Of a stretch of DNA of 40,317 nucleotides, positions 9,782 through 18,713 are shown one piece after another. Numbering within the stretch: the stretch's first letter is position 1; each line of letters opens with the position of its first letter. The DNA is taken from positions 1 through 40,317 of the forward strand of contig JAHITX010000018.1 of the NCBI GenBank assembly GCA_018817425.1. Reading direction: 5' to 3'. Source of the stretch: Pseudomonadota bacterium (lineage in GTDB: Bacteria; Desulfobacterota; Desulfobacteria; Desulfobacterales; RPRI01). The position numbers and the translations under genes are program-made. Under the pieces are notes generated by a model. It saw only the letters and a program-made list of their open reading frames with translations, was not told the DNA's origin and searched no databases.

Positions 9782-9811
9782 TTGACAATATATAGCTAAA
9801 ATGTATATTAT
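9782..9811 (+). promoter_or_regulatory. Candidate sigma-70 promoter for the mod-res operon
   Basis: TTGACA (9782-9787) is followed by an 18-base spacer and TATTAT (9806-9811); a TATATT at 9804 gives a 16-base alternative. The site lies about 125 bases before the mod start, in the 214 bp gap after the peptidase gene, and nothing else in that gap looks like a better promoter. Confidence 0.5.
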
Positions 9812-9937
9812 ATAAACCTGTTTATTTTGGTTTTATTGAGATTTATGCACCAAAGTCTGGGAAATGAGGCACCGATCTATAATACAGTTGCAACTACAAA
9901 GTAGTAGCTGCCAAGTTGTAAGTGGAGAACAATCTGC

Positions 9938-11503
9938 ATGAAAAAACTGGACCCAAAAACCGATGGTGCTTCGCCAGACATTGTTGAAAAAAATATTGAG
10001 AAGATAAAAGAACTATTCCCGGAAGTTTTTATTGAGAAAAAGATTGACTTCAATGTCCTTCGCGAAATCCTGGGTGATTATATCGATGACAGGCCTGAAA
10101 GATATAGCTTCACCTGGAACGGCAAAAACCACGCCCGTCGAATCGCCCAGACACCTTCAACCGGCACCCTGCGACCATGTCCTGAAGAATCCGTTAATTG
10201 GAATGCTACGCAAAATCTTTTCATTGAAGGTGATAACCTCGAAGTATTGAAACTACTTCAGAAGTCCTACCACAAGAAAGTAAAGATGATCTACATCGAC
10301 CCGCCATACAATACCGGTAATGAGTTTATTTATCCGGATAAATTCAAGGATAACCTTAATACTTATTTACGTTATACTGGACAGATCGATAAAGAAGGGC
10401 TCAAGTTTTCCGCCAATAGCGAAACATCGGGGCGATATCACACAAACTGGCTGAATATGATGTATCCGCGACTTAAGTTAGCTAAGAATCTATTAAAAGA
10501 TGATGGAGCCCTTTTTATTTCCATAGATGATATCGAAGTATCTAATCTCCGAAAAATCTGCGATGAGATTTTCGGTGAAGAAAACCTTATGGCTATTTTC
10601 CCTTGGAGAAAGAGAACTGCAAAAAATGATTGCCCATTTGGTATAAGCCAAGATTTTGAATGGTGTTTAGCCTATACAAAATTTGGACAAGAAGAAACTT
10701 GGATGCCTGTATCCACTCTTCTTCCTGAAGGGATTGGTAATGCAGAAAATGGCACAAAAGAAATAGACGCTCTTTTTCAAAGAAAGATTTTTCCTTTCCC
10801 AAAACCATCAACATTGATTAGGCACTTCTTATCTTTAGACCCATCAAGTGATGGATTAGTTTTAGACTTTTTTGCTGGGTCATGTCCAACAGCTCAAGCA
10901 GTTATTGAATTGAATGTAAAAGATAAAGGTAACCGCAGATTCATAATGATTCAACTTCCAGAACCTTGCGATGAAAAATCGGAAGCCAACAAGGCTGGGT
11001 ATGAAAGCATTGCTGAAATTGGTAAGGAACGAATCAGAAGACTTATTAAAAAAAAAGAAAAAGAAAACTCCGAATATTCAGGTGATCTTGGCTTCAAAGT
11101 TTTCAAGCTGGATTCAAGCAACATCAAAACATGGGATGCTGATTTCGACAATCTTGAAGATGCCCTTTTCAATGCTGTAGAAAACATCAAACCTGATCGA
11201 AGCGAAGCGGATGTGCTTTATGAACTACTGCTAAAATATGGTCTGGATTTGGCCGTGCCGATAAAAGAGAAAAAGATTGAGGGAAAGACTGTTTACATTA
11301 TAGGAGGCGGATCGCTCATCGTATGTTTGGCCGATAATATCAGCCTTGGTGTTGTGGAACACATTGCCGCACTTAAAAATAAACTGAAACCGGAGGTGAT
11401 GCGTGTGATCTTTAAGGATTCTGGGTTTAAAGATGATGTAGTCAAGACCAATGCTGTTCAGACTTTGCACCAGGCAGGCATTGATGATGTCAAGAGCTTG
11501 TAG
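9938..11503 (+). CDS. mod: Type III restriction-modification methyltransferase (Mod), apparently missing most of its target-recognition region
   Basis: Mod transfers a methyl group from SAM to adenine and supplies sequence recognition to the Mod-Res complex. Motif IV DPPY is at 121-124 (YIDPPYNTGNEF) and the SAM-binding motif FFAGS is at 311-315, an N6-adenine beta-type order. The protein has 521 residues, whereas Mod proteins are usually about 600 to 650. Only about 185 residues separate the two motifs, compared with roughly 320 in EcoP15I as I recall it. The missing stretch is where the target-recognition domain normally lies, around residue 250. The C-terminal Res-interaction part appears normal. 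GGAG lies about ten bases before the ATG. Res follows 10 bp downstream. The protein may be inactive or changed in specificity. Confidence 0.88.
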   Translation: MKKLDPKTDGASPDIVEKNIEKIKELFPEVFIEKKIDFNVLREILGDYIDDRPERYSFTWNGKNHARRIAQTPSTGTLRPCPEESVNWNATQNLFIEGDNLEVLKLLQKSYHKKVKMIYIDPPYNTGNEFIYPDKFKDNLNTYLRYTGQIDKEGLKFSANSETSGRYHTNWLNMMYPRLKLAKNLLKDDGALFISIDDIEVSNLRKICDEIFGEENLMAIFPWRKRTAKNDCPFGISQDFEWCLAYTKFGQEETWMPVSTLLPEGIGNAENGTKEIDALFQRKIFPFPKPSTLIRHFLSLDPSSDGLVLDFFAGSCPTAQAVIELNVKDKGNRRFIMIQLPEPCDEKSEANKAGYESIAEIGKERIRRLIKKKEKENSEYSGDLGFKVFKLDSSNIKTWDADFDNLEDALFNAVENIKPDRSEADVLYELLLKYGLDLAVPIKEKKIEGKTVYIIGGGSLIVCLADNISLGVVEHIAALKNKLKPEVMRVIFKDSGFKDDVVKTNAVQTLHQAGIDDVKSL

Positions 11504-11513
11504 GAAAGCAGTC

Positions 11514-14282
11514 ATGAAAATTCAATTCAATCCGAATCTTGACTTCCAGCATGAAGCAATAAATTCTGTTACTGATATATTTAAAGGTCAGGAAATTTGC
11601 CGAACGAATTTCAACATAGCACCAATAAAATATGCCCCCCAGACAAAACTTGAATTTAAAAACTTGCGAAATGATTTGGGTATCGGCAACCGCTTAAAGC
11701 TTGGCGATGAAGATATCTTTGAAAACATAAAAGCAATCCAGCTTAGAAACGGGCTTGCACCTTCCGAATCGCTTGATTCTTTAAACTTTACGATAGAAAT
11801 GGAAACAGGAACCGGCAAAACTTATGTTTACCTGCGTTCTGTTTTCGAGTTGAACCGTCTTTATGGTTTCACCAAATTTATTATTGTGGTGCCTTCTGTT
11901 GCTATCAAGGAAGGCGTTTACAAATCTCTACAGATGACAGAAGCGCATTTTAAGGGATTATATAAAAACGTACAGTTCGACTATTTTATATATGACTCCC
12001 AGAAGCTTGGCCAGGTGAGAAACTTCGCCGCAAGCGACTATATCCAGATCATGGTTATTAACATTGATGCCTTCAGAAAAAGCTTTACCGACCCGCAAAA
12101 AGAAGACAAAGCCAATATCATCCATCGTCCACATGACAGGATGACCGGAAACCGCCCTATCGAATTAATACAGGCAACAAAACCCATAGTTATTATTGAT
12201 GAGCCGCAAAGTGTGGATACTAACGGCAAGAGCAAGGAAGCCATAGCATCGCTTAATCCTCTTTGCACTCTTCGCTATTCCGCCACTCATGTGGAAAAAT
12301 ATCACATGATGTACAAGCTTGATTCAGCAGATGCTTATCAGCAAAAACTTGTGAAGCAGATTGAAGTGGCGGGTATCGAAATAAAAGACAGCCACAACAA
12401 GGCATTTGTCCGGATAGTAAACGATGAAGTATATAAGAGACTTCAAATTCGTAAAACCATCGAAAAACACCTTGAAAAGGAGAAGGAACTTCGGCCAAGA
12501 GGACTGAAGGTACTTAGCCTGTTTTTTATAGACCGTGTTTCAAATTACCGCTGGTATGATGATAACGGCAATCCACAACCCGGAAAATACGCAAAAATAT
12601 TTGAAGAAGAATATAACAGGGAGATTACCAAACCAAAATACTATAGTTTGTTTGATGGCGCTGATCTTGAAACCGCAGCGCAAGATGTTCATAACGGCTA
12701 CTTTGCGATTGATAAAAAGAAGACAACATCAGGCCGGTCTGTTGAGATATTCAAGGACTCGCATGGAGAGGGAAAAGCAAGCGCTGATGAAAGCGCTTAC
12801 CGGCTTATTATGAGGGATAAAGAAAGACTTCTAAGCTTTGATACAAAGCTTAAATTTATTTTTTCCCATTCGGCATTAAAAGAAGGCTGGGATAATCCGA
12901 ATGTCTTTCAAATCTGCACATTAAACGAAACCTCATCGGTTATGAAAAAACGGCAGGAAATCGGACGCGGCCTTCGTATAGCCGTAAACCAGGATGGTGA
13001 AAGAGTTCATGGGTTTGATGTAAATACGCTTACTGTGATGGCAAATGAATCATATGAAGAATTTGCAAAACAACTTCAGAAAGAGATTGAAGAAGAAACC
13101 GGTATTAAGTTCGACATAATCGAAAAGCATATATTCGCAAACATTCTGGTACCAACTGATGGCCATCAGGCAGAGTATCTTGGGATTGGAGCTTCGCATT
13201 TGCTCTGGAATCATCTGGAGTCTGAAGGCTATATAGACAAAAATGGTAAAGTACAAAATTTATTACGCTCCGACCTTAAGGAAAGTAAAGTAATCTTTCC
13301 GGAAAAGATGGCGGATGTGTCACAGCAGATATTAGCTGTTATCCGAAAAACTGCCGGCAAACTTAACATCAGAAATGCTGATAACCGCAAAAAAGCGGAA
13401 TTGAATAAGGCTGTGTATTTAAGCGATGATTTCCAGCAATTATGGGAAAAGCTAAAATACAAAACAACATTCAGGGTAGATTTTGACCCAAAAAAGTTGA
13501 TTGAAAAATGCGCTGATGAAATAAATAAAACACTGATTGCAGGCAGAACAAGGTTTATCACAAGAACTGCAACTCTTGATGTGGATAGAGGCGGTGTTAA
13601 TGCACAAGAAATTTACGAAACCATGTCGGTTTATAATGATCGTGATTATGATCTTCCGGATCTTGTAAGCTATTTGCAGAATGAAACCAACCTGACCCGC
13701 AGATCAATCGTTGCCATTTTAAAAGCAAGCGGCAGGCTACAGGATTTTAAGAATAACCCTCAAAAATTTATTGAGCAGGTTGCTTCAATCATTAAGCATC
13801 AAATGCAGGTTTTTATTGTAGACGGTATTAAATATCAAAGAATAGGTTATCATCATTACTATGCTCAGGAGATTTTCAAGGAAAACGAACTATATGGATA
13901 TCTGAAAAAAAACATGTTTGAAAGTAAAAAATCGGTCTTTGACCATATCGTTTATGATTCTGATATTGAGGCTGATTTCGCCAGGTCATTTGAACTTAGC
14001 AAGGATGTAAAGGTTTATGCCAAGCTCTCGGGATGGTTTAAAATAGAAACACCCCTGGGAAGCTATAATCCGGATTGGGCAGTGCTTGTAGAAAAAGAAA
14101 ATCAACAAAGGCTGTACTTTGTAGTGGAATCCAAGGGAAGTCGTTTTAGCGAAGCACTCAGAATTACGGAAAACGCCAAGATTCAATGCGGCCGGGAGCA
14201 TTTCAAAGCACTGGAAAATGATATAGATTTTATGATGGCTGATAATTACTCAACATTTTCTGAAAAGATATCATCAACCTAA
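11514..14282 (+). CDS. res: Type III restriction endonuclease subunit Res
   Basis: Res is the ATP-dependent helicase/nuclease partner of Mod. From the ATG at 11514 it has 922 residues. Walker A is METGTGKT (GTGKT 99-103), the helicase box is D229-E-P-Q in IIDEPQSVD, and SATHVEKY follows as motif III. A late arginine-finger region reads QEIGRGLRI. A C-terminal PD-(D/E)xK nuclease is indicated by NPDWAVLV followed by VVESKGS. The start is chosen because AGGA, formed by the mod stop and the next bases, precedes it by ten bases; a longer frame from 11451 would overlap mod. Nothing in Res looks broken, so the defect in this system, if any, is in Mod. Confidence 0.93.
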   Translation: MKIQFNPNLDFQHEAINSVTDIFKGQEICRTNFNIAPIKYAPQTKLEFKNLRNDLGIGNRLKLGDEDIFENIKAIQLRNGLAPSESLDSLNFTIEMETGTGKTYVYLRSVFELNRLYGFTKFIIVVPSVAIKEGVYKSLQMTEAHFKGLYKNVQFDYFIYDSQKLGQVRNFAASDYIQIMVINIDAFRKSFTDPQKEDKANIIHRPHDRMTGNRPIELIQATKPIVIIDEPQSVDTNGKSKEAIASLNPLCTLRYSATHVEKYHMMYKLDSADAYQQKLVKQIEVAGIEIKDSHNKAFVRIVNDEVYKRLQIRKTIEKHLEKEKELRPRGLKVLSLFFIDRVSNYRWYDDNGNPQPGKYAKIFEEEYNREITKPKYYSLFDGADLETAAQDVHNGYFAIDKKKTTSGRSVEIFKDSHGEGKASADESAYRLIMRDKERLLSFDTKLKFIFSHSALKEGWDNPNVFQICTLNETSSVMKKRQEIGRGLRIAVNQDGERVHGFDVNTLTVMANESYEEFAKQLQKEIEEETGIKFDIIEKHIFANILVPTDGHQAEYLGIGASHLLWNHLESEGYIDKNGKVQNLLRSDLKESKVIFPEKMADVSQQILAVIRKTAGKLNIRNADNRKKAELNKAVYLSDDFQQLWEKLKYKTTFRVDFDPKKLIEKCADEINKTLIAGRTRFITRTATLDVDRGGVNAQEIYETMSVYNDRDYDLPDLVSYLQNETNLTRRSIVAILKASGRLQDFKNNPQKFIEQVASIIKHQMQVFIVDGIKYQRIGYHHYYAQEIFKENELYGYLKKNMFESKKSVFDHIVYDSDIEADFARSFELSKDVKVYAKLSGWFKIETPLGSYNPDWAVLVEKENQQRLYFVVESKGSRFSEALRITENAKIQCGREHFKALENDIDFMMADNYSTFSEKISST

Positions 14283-14302
14283 CAAAATACTCAATAAATT
14301 TA

Positions 14303-14650
14303 TTATTTAATGATATCTATAACACTTCCAAGCATTTCATCATAAACCGATATCATCTTTATGTTTGCCTCATATCCATGTTGAGTCGGAATAGTTTGTA
14401 CAATTTCTTCGGCAATATCAACATTAGACATTTCTCTGATTGTCTGATCTCCGGGTTCAGAATATAACGAGCCCGGTGTATCAACTTCACTGATCTGGGC
14501 ATCTACGCTTCCATTGGATAATTCAACAATGTCGGTTCTGCTTTTTTTAAATTCATCCGTATTAACATTTGCTAAATTATTGCCACACACACCCATTTTA
14601 GTACTAAAAGCAAAAAGAGCGGAAACATTATTATATACTGAATTTATCAT
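14303..14650 (-). CDS. Short flagellar basal-body rod-like protein
   Basis: The 115-residue protein joins an N-terminal rod motif (NNLANVNTDEFKKSR) directly to a C-terminal rod motif (HGYEANIKMISVYDEMLG). These are the two coiled-coil ends found in FlgB/FlgC/FlgG-type axial proteins, with almost no central domain. The start at 14648-14650 is fixed by GGAGG five bases upstream; a longer frame adds ten unlikely residues. No other flagellar gene is in the window, and it is convergent with res. It may be a solitary rod-family protein common in this lineage or an orphan from a flagellar locus. Confidence 0.8.
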   Translation of the reverse strand: MINSVYNNVSALFAFSTKMGVCGNNLANVNTDEFKKSRTDIVELSNGSVDAQISEVDTPGSLYSEPGDQTIREMSNVDIAEEIVQTIPTQHGYEANIKMISVYDEMLGSVIDIIK

Positions 14651-14705
14651 GATAGCCTCCAACATTAAATTAATCCTCATTAACTGTTATCGGCAAAATT
14701 TTTTA

Positions 14706-14739
14706 AAACTTTAGAAAAATAATTTCTTTTCTAAAGTTT
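14706..14739. repeat. 13-bp perfect inverted repeat
   Basis: AAACTTTAGAAAA (14706-14718) and its exact reverse complement (14727-14739) are separated by eight bases. It lies between the divergent flagellar-like and rluA genes, so it is more likely an operator or mRNA leader structure than a terminator. It is AT-rich and would be a weak stem. Confidence 0.5.
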
Positions 14740-14765
14740 GATGAATTCGTAAAAAATTCCCAGAC

Positions 14766-14792
14766 CGTCATACCGGCAAAAGCCGGTATCCA
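14766..14792. repeat. CCGGC-AAAA-GCCGG dispersed hairpin repeat
   Basis: ATACCGGC (14770-14777), loop AAAA, GCCGGTAT (14782-14789), flanked by CGTC and CCAG. This resembles the dispersed 'cgtcattccggcgaaagccgg' type hairpin seen in many proteobacterial intergenic regions. It lies about 90 bases upstream of the RluA gene. Confidence 0.65.
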
Positions 14793-14881
14793 GAACCTAT
14801 TGAAATTGCTGGATGCCAGATTGACGAAAACAAAAACCTCTGTTAAATAAAGTAATCGTTTATTATTAAGGAGATATCTGG

Positions 14882-15637
14882 ATGGTCATGATTTGGGAAT
14901 CAACAGAAATTACAGTACTGGCTTCAGGAAAGGGTTGGCTGGCATTGGATAAACCGACCGGAATCACGGTTCACAATGCATCGGGAAAAGACCTGTGCTC
15001 GCTTGCTAAAGAGTGGGTTCGAAAAGATGACGTAATCCGTAGCCGTTTGGGTCTTATTACAGACTTTGATTTTTCTCCCATTCATCGCCTGGATAAAGAA
15101 ACCAGCGGGGTTATTATTCTTGCTGCCGACCGTGAAACTTCCCGCTTTTTTTCGGATCAGTTTAAATCCCGCAAAATAGCCAAACAATATATAGCGATTC
15201 TGCACGGCCGGTTGGATATCTCAAATCAAAACAATCTTTGGGAATCGTGGGCATGGCCTCTATCTAAAACGGCAGGTGGACGACAAAATCCCCAAGGGCC
15301 AGGCCAGCGAATACCCAGCGAGACCCGATTCAGGATTATGGAACACAGCCACCATTACACCATGGTTGAGATCGATCTTCTCACCGGGCGCAAGCATCAG
15401 ATTCGTCGCCATGCAAAGCTTTCCGGCCACCCGGTGGTGGGTGACACACGTTATGGTTCAACCAGGGCTGCAAATTACTTAAAACAGCACGCGGGATTTA
15501 TCCGCCTCGGGCTGCATGCCCAGGCCATTACAATACATATGCCCGGAGAAAAAAACCCACAGACTATCAAAACACCCTGTATTCCTGCCGAAATGCAAAA
15601 CATTTTTGAAACAGATCGGAAAGCAGCTGTGATTTAA
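14882..15637 (+). CDS. RluA family pseudouridine synthase
   Basis: The 251-residue protein carries the RluA catalytic motif HRLDKETSG with the nucleophilic aspartate D71, and the C-terminal RKHQIRRHAKLSGHPVVGD block. It has no S4 domain at the N-terminus. RluA-type enzymes isomerise uridine in rRNA or tRNA; the target site cannot be told here. AAGGAG eight bases before the first ATG fixes the start. It appears to be monocistronic, and the MFS gene downstream is convergent. Confidence 0.92.
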   Translation: MVMIWESTEITVLASGKGWLALDKPTGITVHNASGKDLCSLAKEWVRKDDVIRSRLGLITDFDFSPIHRLDKETSGVIILAADRETSRFFSDQFKSRKIAKQYIAILHGRLDISNQNNLWESWAWPLSKTAGGRQNPQGPGQRIPSETRFRIMEHSHHYTMVEIDLLTGRKHQIRRHAKLSGHPVVGDTRYGSTRAANYLKQHAGFIRLGLHAQAITIHMPGEKNPQTIKTPCIPAEMQNIFETDRKAAVI

Positions 15638-15680
15638 ATCAAACGGAATTACCTATATTGTTTGCGACATAATGCTTCAA

Positions 15681-16889
15681 TTAAATTTTCTTTTGTATTT
15701 TTTTATCACCATGCGGAAGCATCAGGATAAATGGTATTGCCCCAAATCCTAAAAATGCACTTAATGTATATGTTGCCTTAAGTCCTATCAGATCCCCAAG
15801 TAAACCTACAATTACCGTAATTGCCGAACGGGCCATAAAAGAAGACATCATAAATATGCCGTTTGCGGCTGAAGGACTGTTAGTGCTGTTTTCCTGCACA
15901 ATCGCAAGCATCACCGGTGTTGTTGAAAGCAGGGTAAACCCCGTAAGAACAAGAAGCACAAAACGAAACCAGCCATCAACCCAGACAAAAGAAAGCAGCA
16001 TGAAAGGAGCCCCTACAAGGGAAAAAAGTAACACCCGCCGTCTGCCCAATACATCACTTAAAGAACCCGCTGAAATTATACCAACCACACCTGCTGTTTC
16101 CACAAGAGTTAAAGATATCCCTGCCAGCCATAAATTTCCGGATTGCTGCTCAATAAAAGTCGGCAGGAACGTCGTCACCACGGCATGCATGAATCCCCGG
16201 CTTACAAGAATCGCCATAAGTGGAAATAATATATGCCGCATCTCCATCCATGTACTCCACAAAGACGGGTGAGTGGAGCCGCTTTTGTGTTTGGCGGGAA
16301 CATCCTTGAATGTAAAAAATAACCACACTGAAGAGGCTATCCCGAAAACCATAAGGGGATATAAGCCTTCAAGGCCTAAAAGTGAAACCCCGCCAACCGC
16401 CACAAGGGGCCCCACCGCTCTTGCCAGTTCTCCTCCTGTCATGTAAAAGCTCATGCCCCTACCGGTATAAGCACCTGACACTCCGGCTATCAGGGTTGGA
16501 GAAGGCACATGAAACAAAGATACACTGATCCCTGTGATAAACAGTAATATAAGAAGCATTCCATAACTCGGGGCCAAACCTATGAGACTCATAGGAATTG
16601 CAGTAAGTGACGGAGCCAATATTATAAACCAACGTACACTGATTCGATCAGCCCACAGACCTATTAACGGATTAAAAAGTGACGGAAGCTGCATTACAGT
16701 GGAAAGAAGCCCTGCACGTACAAGGGTAAGGGAAAATTTTTCAATGAGCAAAGGAAGCAGAGGAGAAAGAAATCCTGAGTAAACATCATGGACAAAATGA
16801 CAAGCGGATAGTAATAAAACAGCTTTGGTCTTAAAGCGCTCCGGAATACTGTTGCTCTTTGAGTTGTCAGATTCTATTTCCTGCTGCAT
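15681..16889 (-). CDS. MFS transporter (Fsr/drug-efflux-like)
   Basis: A 402-residue inner-membrane protein with about twelve hydrophobic segments. The first half contains the MFS signature GLWADRISVRW between helices 2 and 3, and the second half contains GSLSDVLGRRRVLL at the equivalent loop. The pattern is reminiscent of fosmidomycin-resistance-type exporters, but the substrate is unknown. The start at 16887-16889 is supported by GGAG eight bases upstream; a frame from 16946 adds 19 residues without support. It is divergent from the kor operon. Confidence 0.88.
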   Translation of the reverse strand: MQQEIESDNSKSNSIPERFKTKAVLLLSACHFVHDVYSGFLSPLLPLLIEKFSLTLVRAGLLSTVMQLPSLFNPLIGLWADRISVRWFIILAPSLTAIPMSLIGLAPSYGMLLILLFITGISVSLFHVPSPTLIAGVSGAYTGRGMSFYMTGGELARAVGPLVAVGGVSLLGLEGLYPLMVFGIASSVWLFFTFKDVPAKHKSGSTHPSLWSTWMEMRHILFPLMAILVSRGFMHAVVTTFLPTFIEQQSGNLWLAGISLTLVETAGVVGIISAGSLSDVLGRRRVLLFSLVGAPFMLLSFVWVDGWFRFVLLVLTGFTLLSTTPVMLAIVQENSTNSPSAANGIFMMSSFMARSAITVIVGLLGDLIGLKATYTLSAFLGFGAIPFILMLPHGDKKIQKKI

Positions 16890-17258
16890 CCTATCCACTC
16901 CTGTAGAATCTATAACAGACATACAGTTTAAAATACAAGCGATCATTAAGGTTCATAAGCCAAAGTGTATCTGAAATTTTTTTAAGTAAAGTCGAATACT
17001 TTTAATACCCCTCCCCTTTTTTTTCATAATATACCCTATTTCAATATAATCGTATAAATAAATATAGCCAAGAAAAGCACGTATAAATTTATATTAAATA
17101 AGGTTGGCCTCAAAACATAACCGGATACCCATAAAAAAACTCAGGGGGTATCTCATATTTATCTAGTCTTAGCAAATTATTTAGCTTGACCTTTTCAATT
17201 GTTTCTGTATATTGCCTTTACTTTATTTTAACGAACAACATAATTTTGGATAATAGTT
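16890..17258. other. 369-bp intergenic region between the MFS gene and the kor operon
   Basis: No gene is seen. The region is AT-rich, with a pyrimidine tract near 17010-17025. It must contain divergent promoters; only the rightward one (17186-17213) is clear by eye. No riboswitch-like structure was recognised. Confidence 0.5.
17186..17213 (+). promoter_or_regulatory. Candidate sigma-70 promoter of the kor-hdr operon
   Basis: TTGACC (17186-17191), a 16-base spacer, and TATATT (17208-17213) lie about 45 bases before the korD start. It is the only well-spaced promoter-like pair in the intergenic region and would drive the seven-gene operon ending at 27675. Confidence 0.5.
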
Positions 17259-17525
17259 ATGAATTTCTGGCGCGTTCCGTTTGATGCAAATGATATTGAA
17301 GTTTCCAGGGGTATTGTATATATCCTTGATGACAGATGCAAAGGATGCGGGTATTGCATCGAATACTGTCCAAAACAAATGCTTGAATTTTCACCAAAAT
17401 TCAATAAAAAAGGGTACCACCCCCCTGTTGCTAAAAATCCGGACGATTGTGTGAATTGTCATTATTGCGAAATCATCTGCCCCGAATTTGCAATCTATTC
17501 AGTTGAAGCCAAACCGTCAGAATAA
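17259..17525 (+). CDS. korD: 2-oxoacid:ferredoxin oxidoreductase delta subunit (ferredoxin)
   Basis: An 88-residue ferredoxin-like subunit with two [4Fe-4S] motifs: CKGCGYCIEYCP and CVNCHYCEIICP. It is the electron exit of the KorABCD enzyme, passing electrons from the TPP-bound radical to free ferredoxin or, here perhaps, to the flavoproteins encoded downstream. It is the first gene of the operon, 37 bp before korA. The ribosome-binding site is weak. The subunit name follows from the neighbours; by sequence alone it could be any dicluster ferredoxin. Confidence 0.88.
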   Translation: MNFWRVPFDANDIEVSRGIVYILDDRCKGCGYCIEYCPKQMLEFSPKFNKKGYHPPVAKNPDDCVNCHYCEIICPEFAIYSVEAKPSE

Positions 17526-17562
17526 ATAAGCAATAATCAAATAAATTATTAAACGAGGATAA

Positions 17563-18711
17563 ATGAAACCAGCTGTACTTACAGGTGCACATTATATTAC
17601 AGGCGATGAAGCCTGCGCAGAAGGAGCGCTTGCTGCCGGTTGCAGATTTTTCGGCGGTTATCCTATTACACCTGCTACTGAAGTTGCCGAACGTATATCC
17701 GAAAGGCTTCCTGAGGTTGGTGGAACTTTCATTCAGATGGAAGACGAAATTGCCGCTATGGCATCCATTCTTGGAGCTTCATGTGCAGGAGTTAAAAGCA
17801 TGACTGCAACATCGGGCCCCGGATTCAGCCTGATGATGGAAAACATAGGCCTTGGAATTGTAACAGAAACACCTTGTGTAGTGGTTAACGTGCAACGCGC
17901 CGGTCCTTCTACCGGACTTCCTACAATGGGGGCGCAGGCGGACATGATGCAGGCAAAATGGGGATCGCATGGAGATTATGAAATCATTGCTCTTGCCCCA
18001 TCTTCTCCCCAGGACATTTTTTACCAAACAATCACAGCCTTTAATCTGAGCGAAACATTCAGATTGCCTGTACTTATAATGACAGATGAAATCGTGGGTC
18101 ACATGAGTGAAAAAGTAATCATACCCGATGCTAAAGATATTCATATAGTATCCAGAGCTACTCCGAAAGGCAGGAAAGATAACTTCAAGCCTTTCAAACC
18201 TGCTCCACCGTATGGAATTGCTCCAATGCCTGCGGCAGGAGACGGGTATAAGGTACATTTCACAGGACTTACCCATGATGAAAAAGGTTACCCTGTCATG
18301 ACTGTAGAAGCACAGGCAATAATGATGGATCATCTTATGAACAAGATCCGCAATAACCTTGATAAAATAATTATGACTGAAAGATATAGGTTAGATGATG
18401 CGGATATTGCGATTGTATCATATGGCGTGTCAACACGTACCAGCCTTGCTGCAGTAGACGAAGCACGAAAAATGGGAATCAAGGTAGGATTGTTGCGGCT
18501 TATTACCGTATGGCCGTTTCCGGAAGACCAGGTGCGGCAACTTGCCAATCAGGTAAAAGGTTTTGTAACTGTGGAACTCAACCTTGGCCAAATACATTAC
18601 GAAGTCCAGCGATGCGCAGGATATAAAGTGCCGAGTTATTTGGTCGGCCACCCCGGCGGCTCTGTCATATCGCCGGATGAAGTAATAAAGGTATTAAAGG
18701 AGGCATTTTAA
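17563..18711 (+). CDS. korA: 2-oxoacid:ferredoxin oxidoreductase alpha subunit
   Basis: The 382-residue protein matches the alpha subunit of 2-oxoglutarate-type oxidoreductases. It has an N-terminal pyrimidine-binding TPP domain (GDEACAEGALAAGCRFFGGYPITPATE, split at residue 20 or so, then QMEDEIAAMASILGAS and TSGPGFSLM) and a C-terminal transketolase-like domain. With KorB it decarboxylates a 2-oxoacid to the acyl-CoA. The four-subunit layout with a stand-alone short delta and a small beta is that of Kor; a branched-chain 2-oxoacid (Vor) or other substrate cannot be excluded. GAGG precedes the ATG, and korB starts 2 bp after the stop. Confidence 0.9.
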   Translation: MKPAVLTGAHYITGDEACAEGALAAGCRFFGGYPITPATEVAERISERLPEVGGTFIQMEDEIAAMASILGASCAGVKSMTATSGPGFSLMMENIGLGIVTETPCVVVNVQRAGPSTGLPTMGAQADMMQAKWGSHGDYEIIALAPSSPQDIFYQTITAFNLSETFRLPVLIMTDEIVGHMSEKVIIPDAKDIHIVSRATPKGRKDNFKPFKPAPPYGIAPMPAAGDGYKVHFTGLTHDEKGYPVMTVEAQAIMMDHLMNKIRNNLDKIIMTERYRLDDADIAIVSYGVSTRTSLAAVDEARKMGIKVGLLRLITVWPFPEDQVRQLANQVKGFVTVELNLGQIHYEVQRCAGYKVPSYLVGHPGGSVISPDEVIKVLKEAF

Positions 18712-18713
18712 TT

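Noticed and set aside
11451-11513. Upstream extension of Res by 21 residues.
   Set aside because: The extension overlaps mod and lacks its own ribosome-binding site; the ATG at 11514 has one.
14706-14739. Rho-independent terminator.
   Set aside because: It lies between divergent genes and the stem is AT-rich without a following T-run in the needed place.
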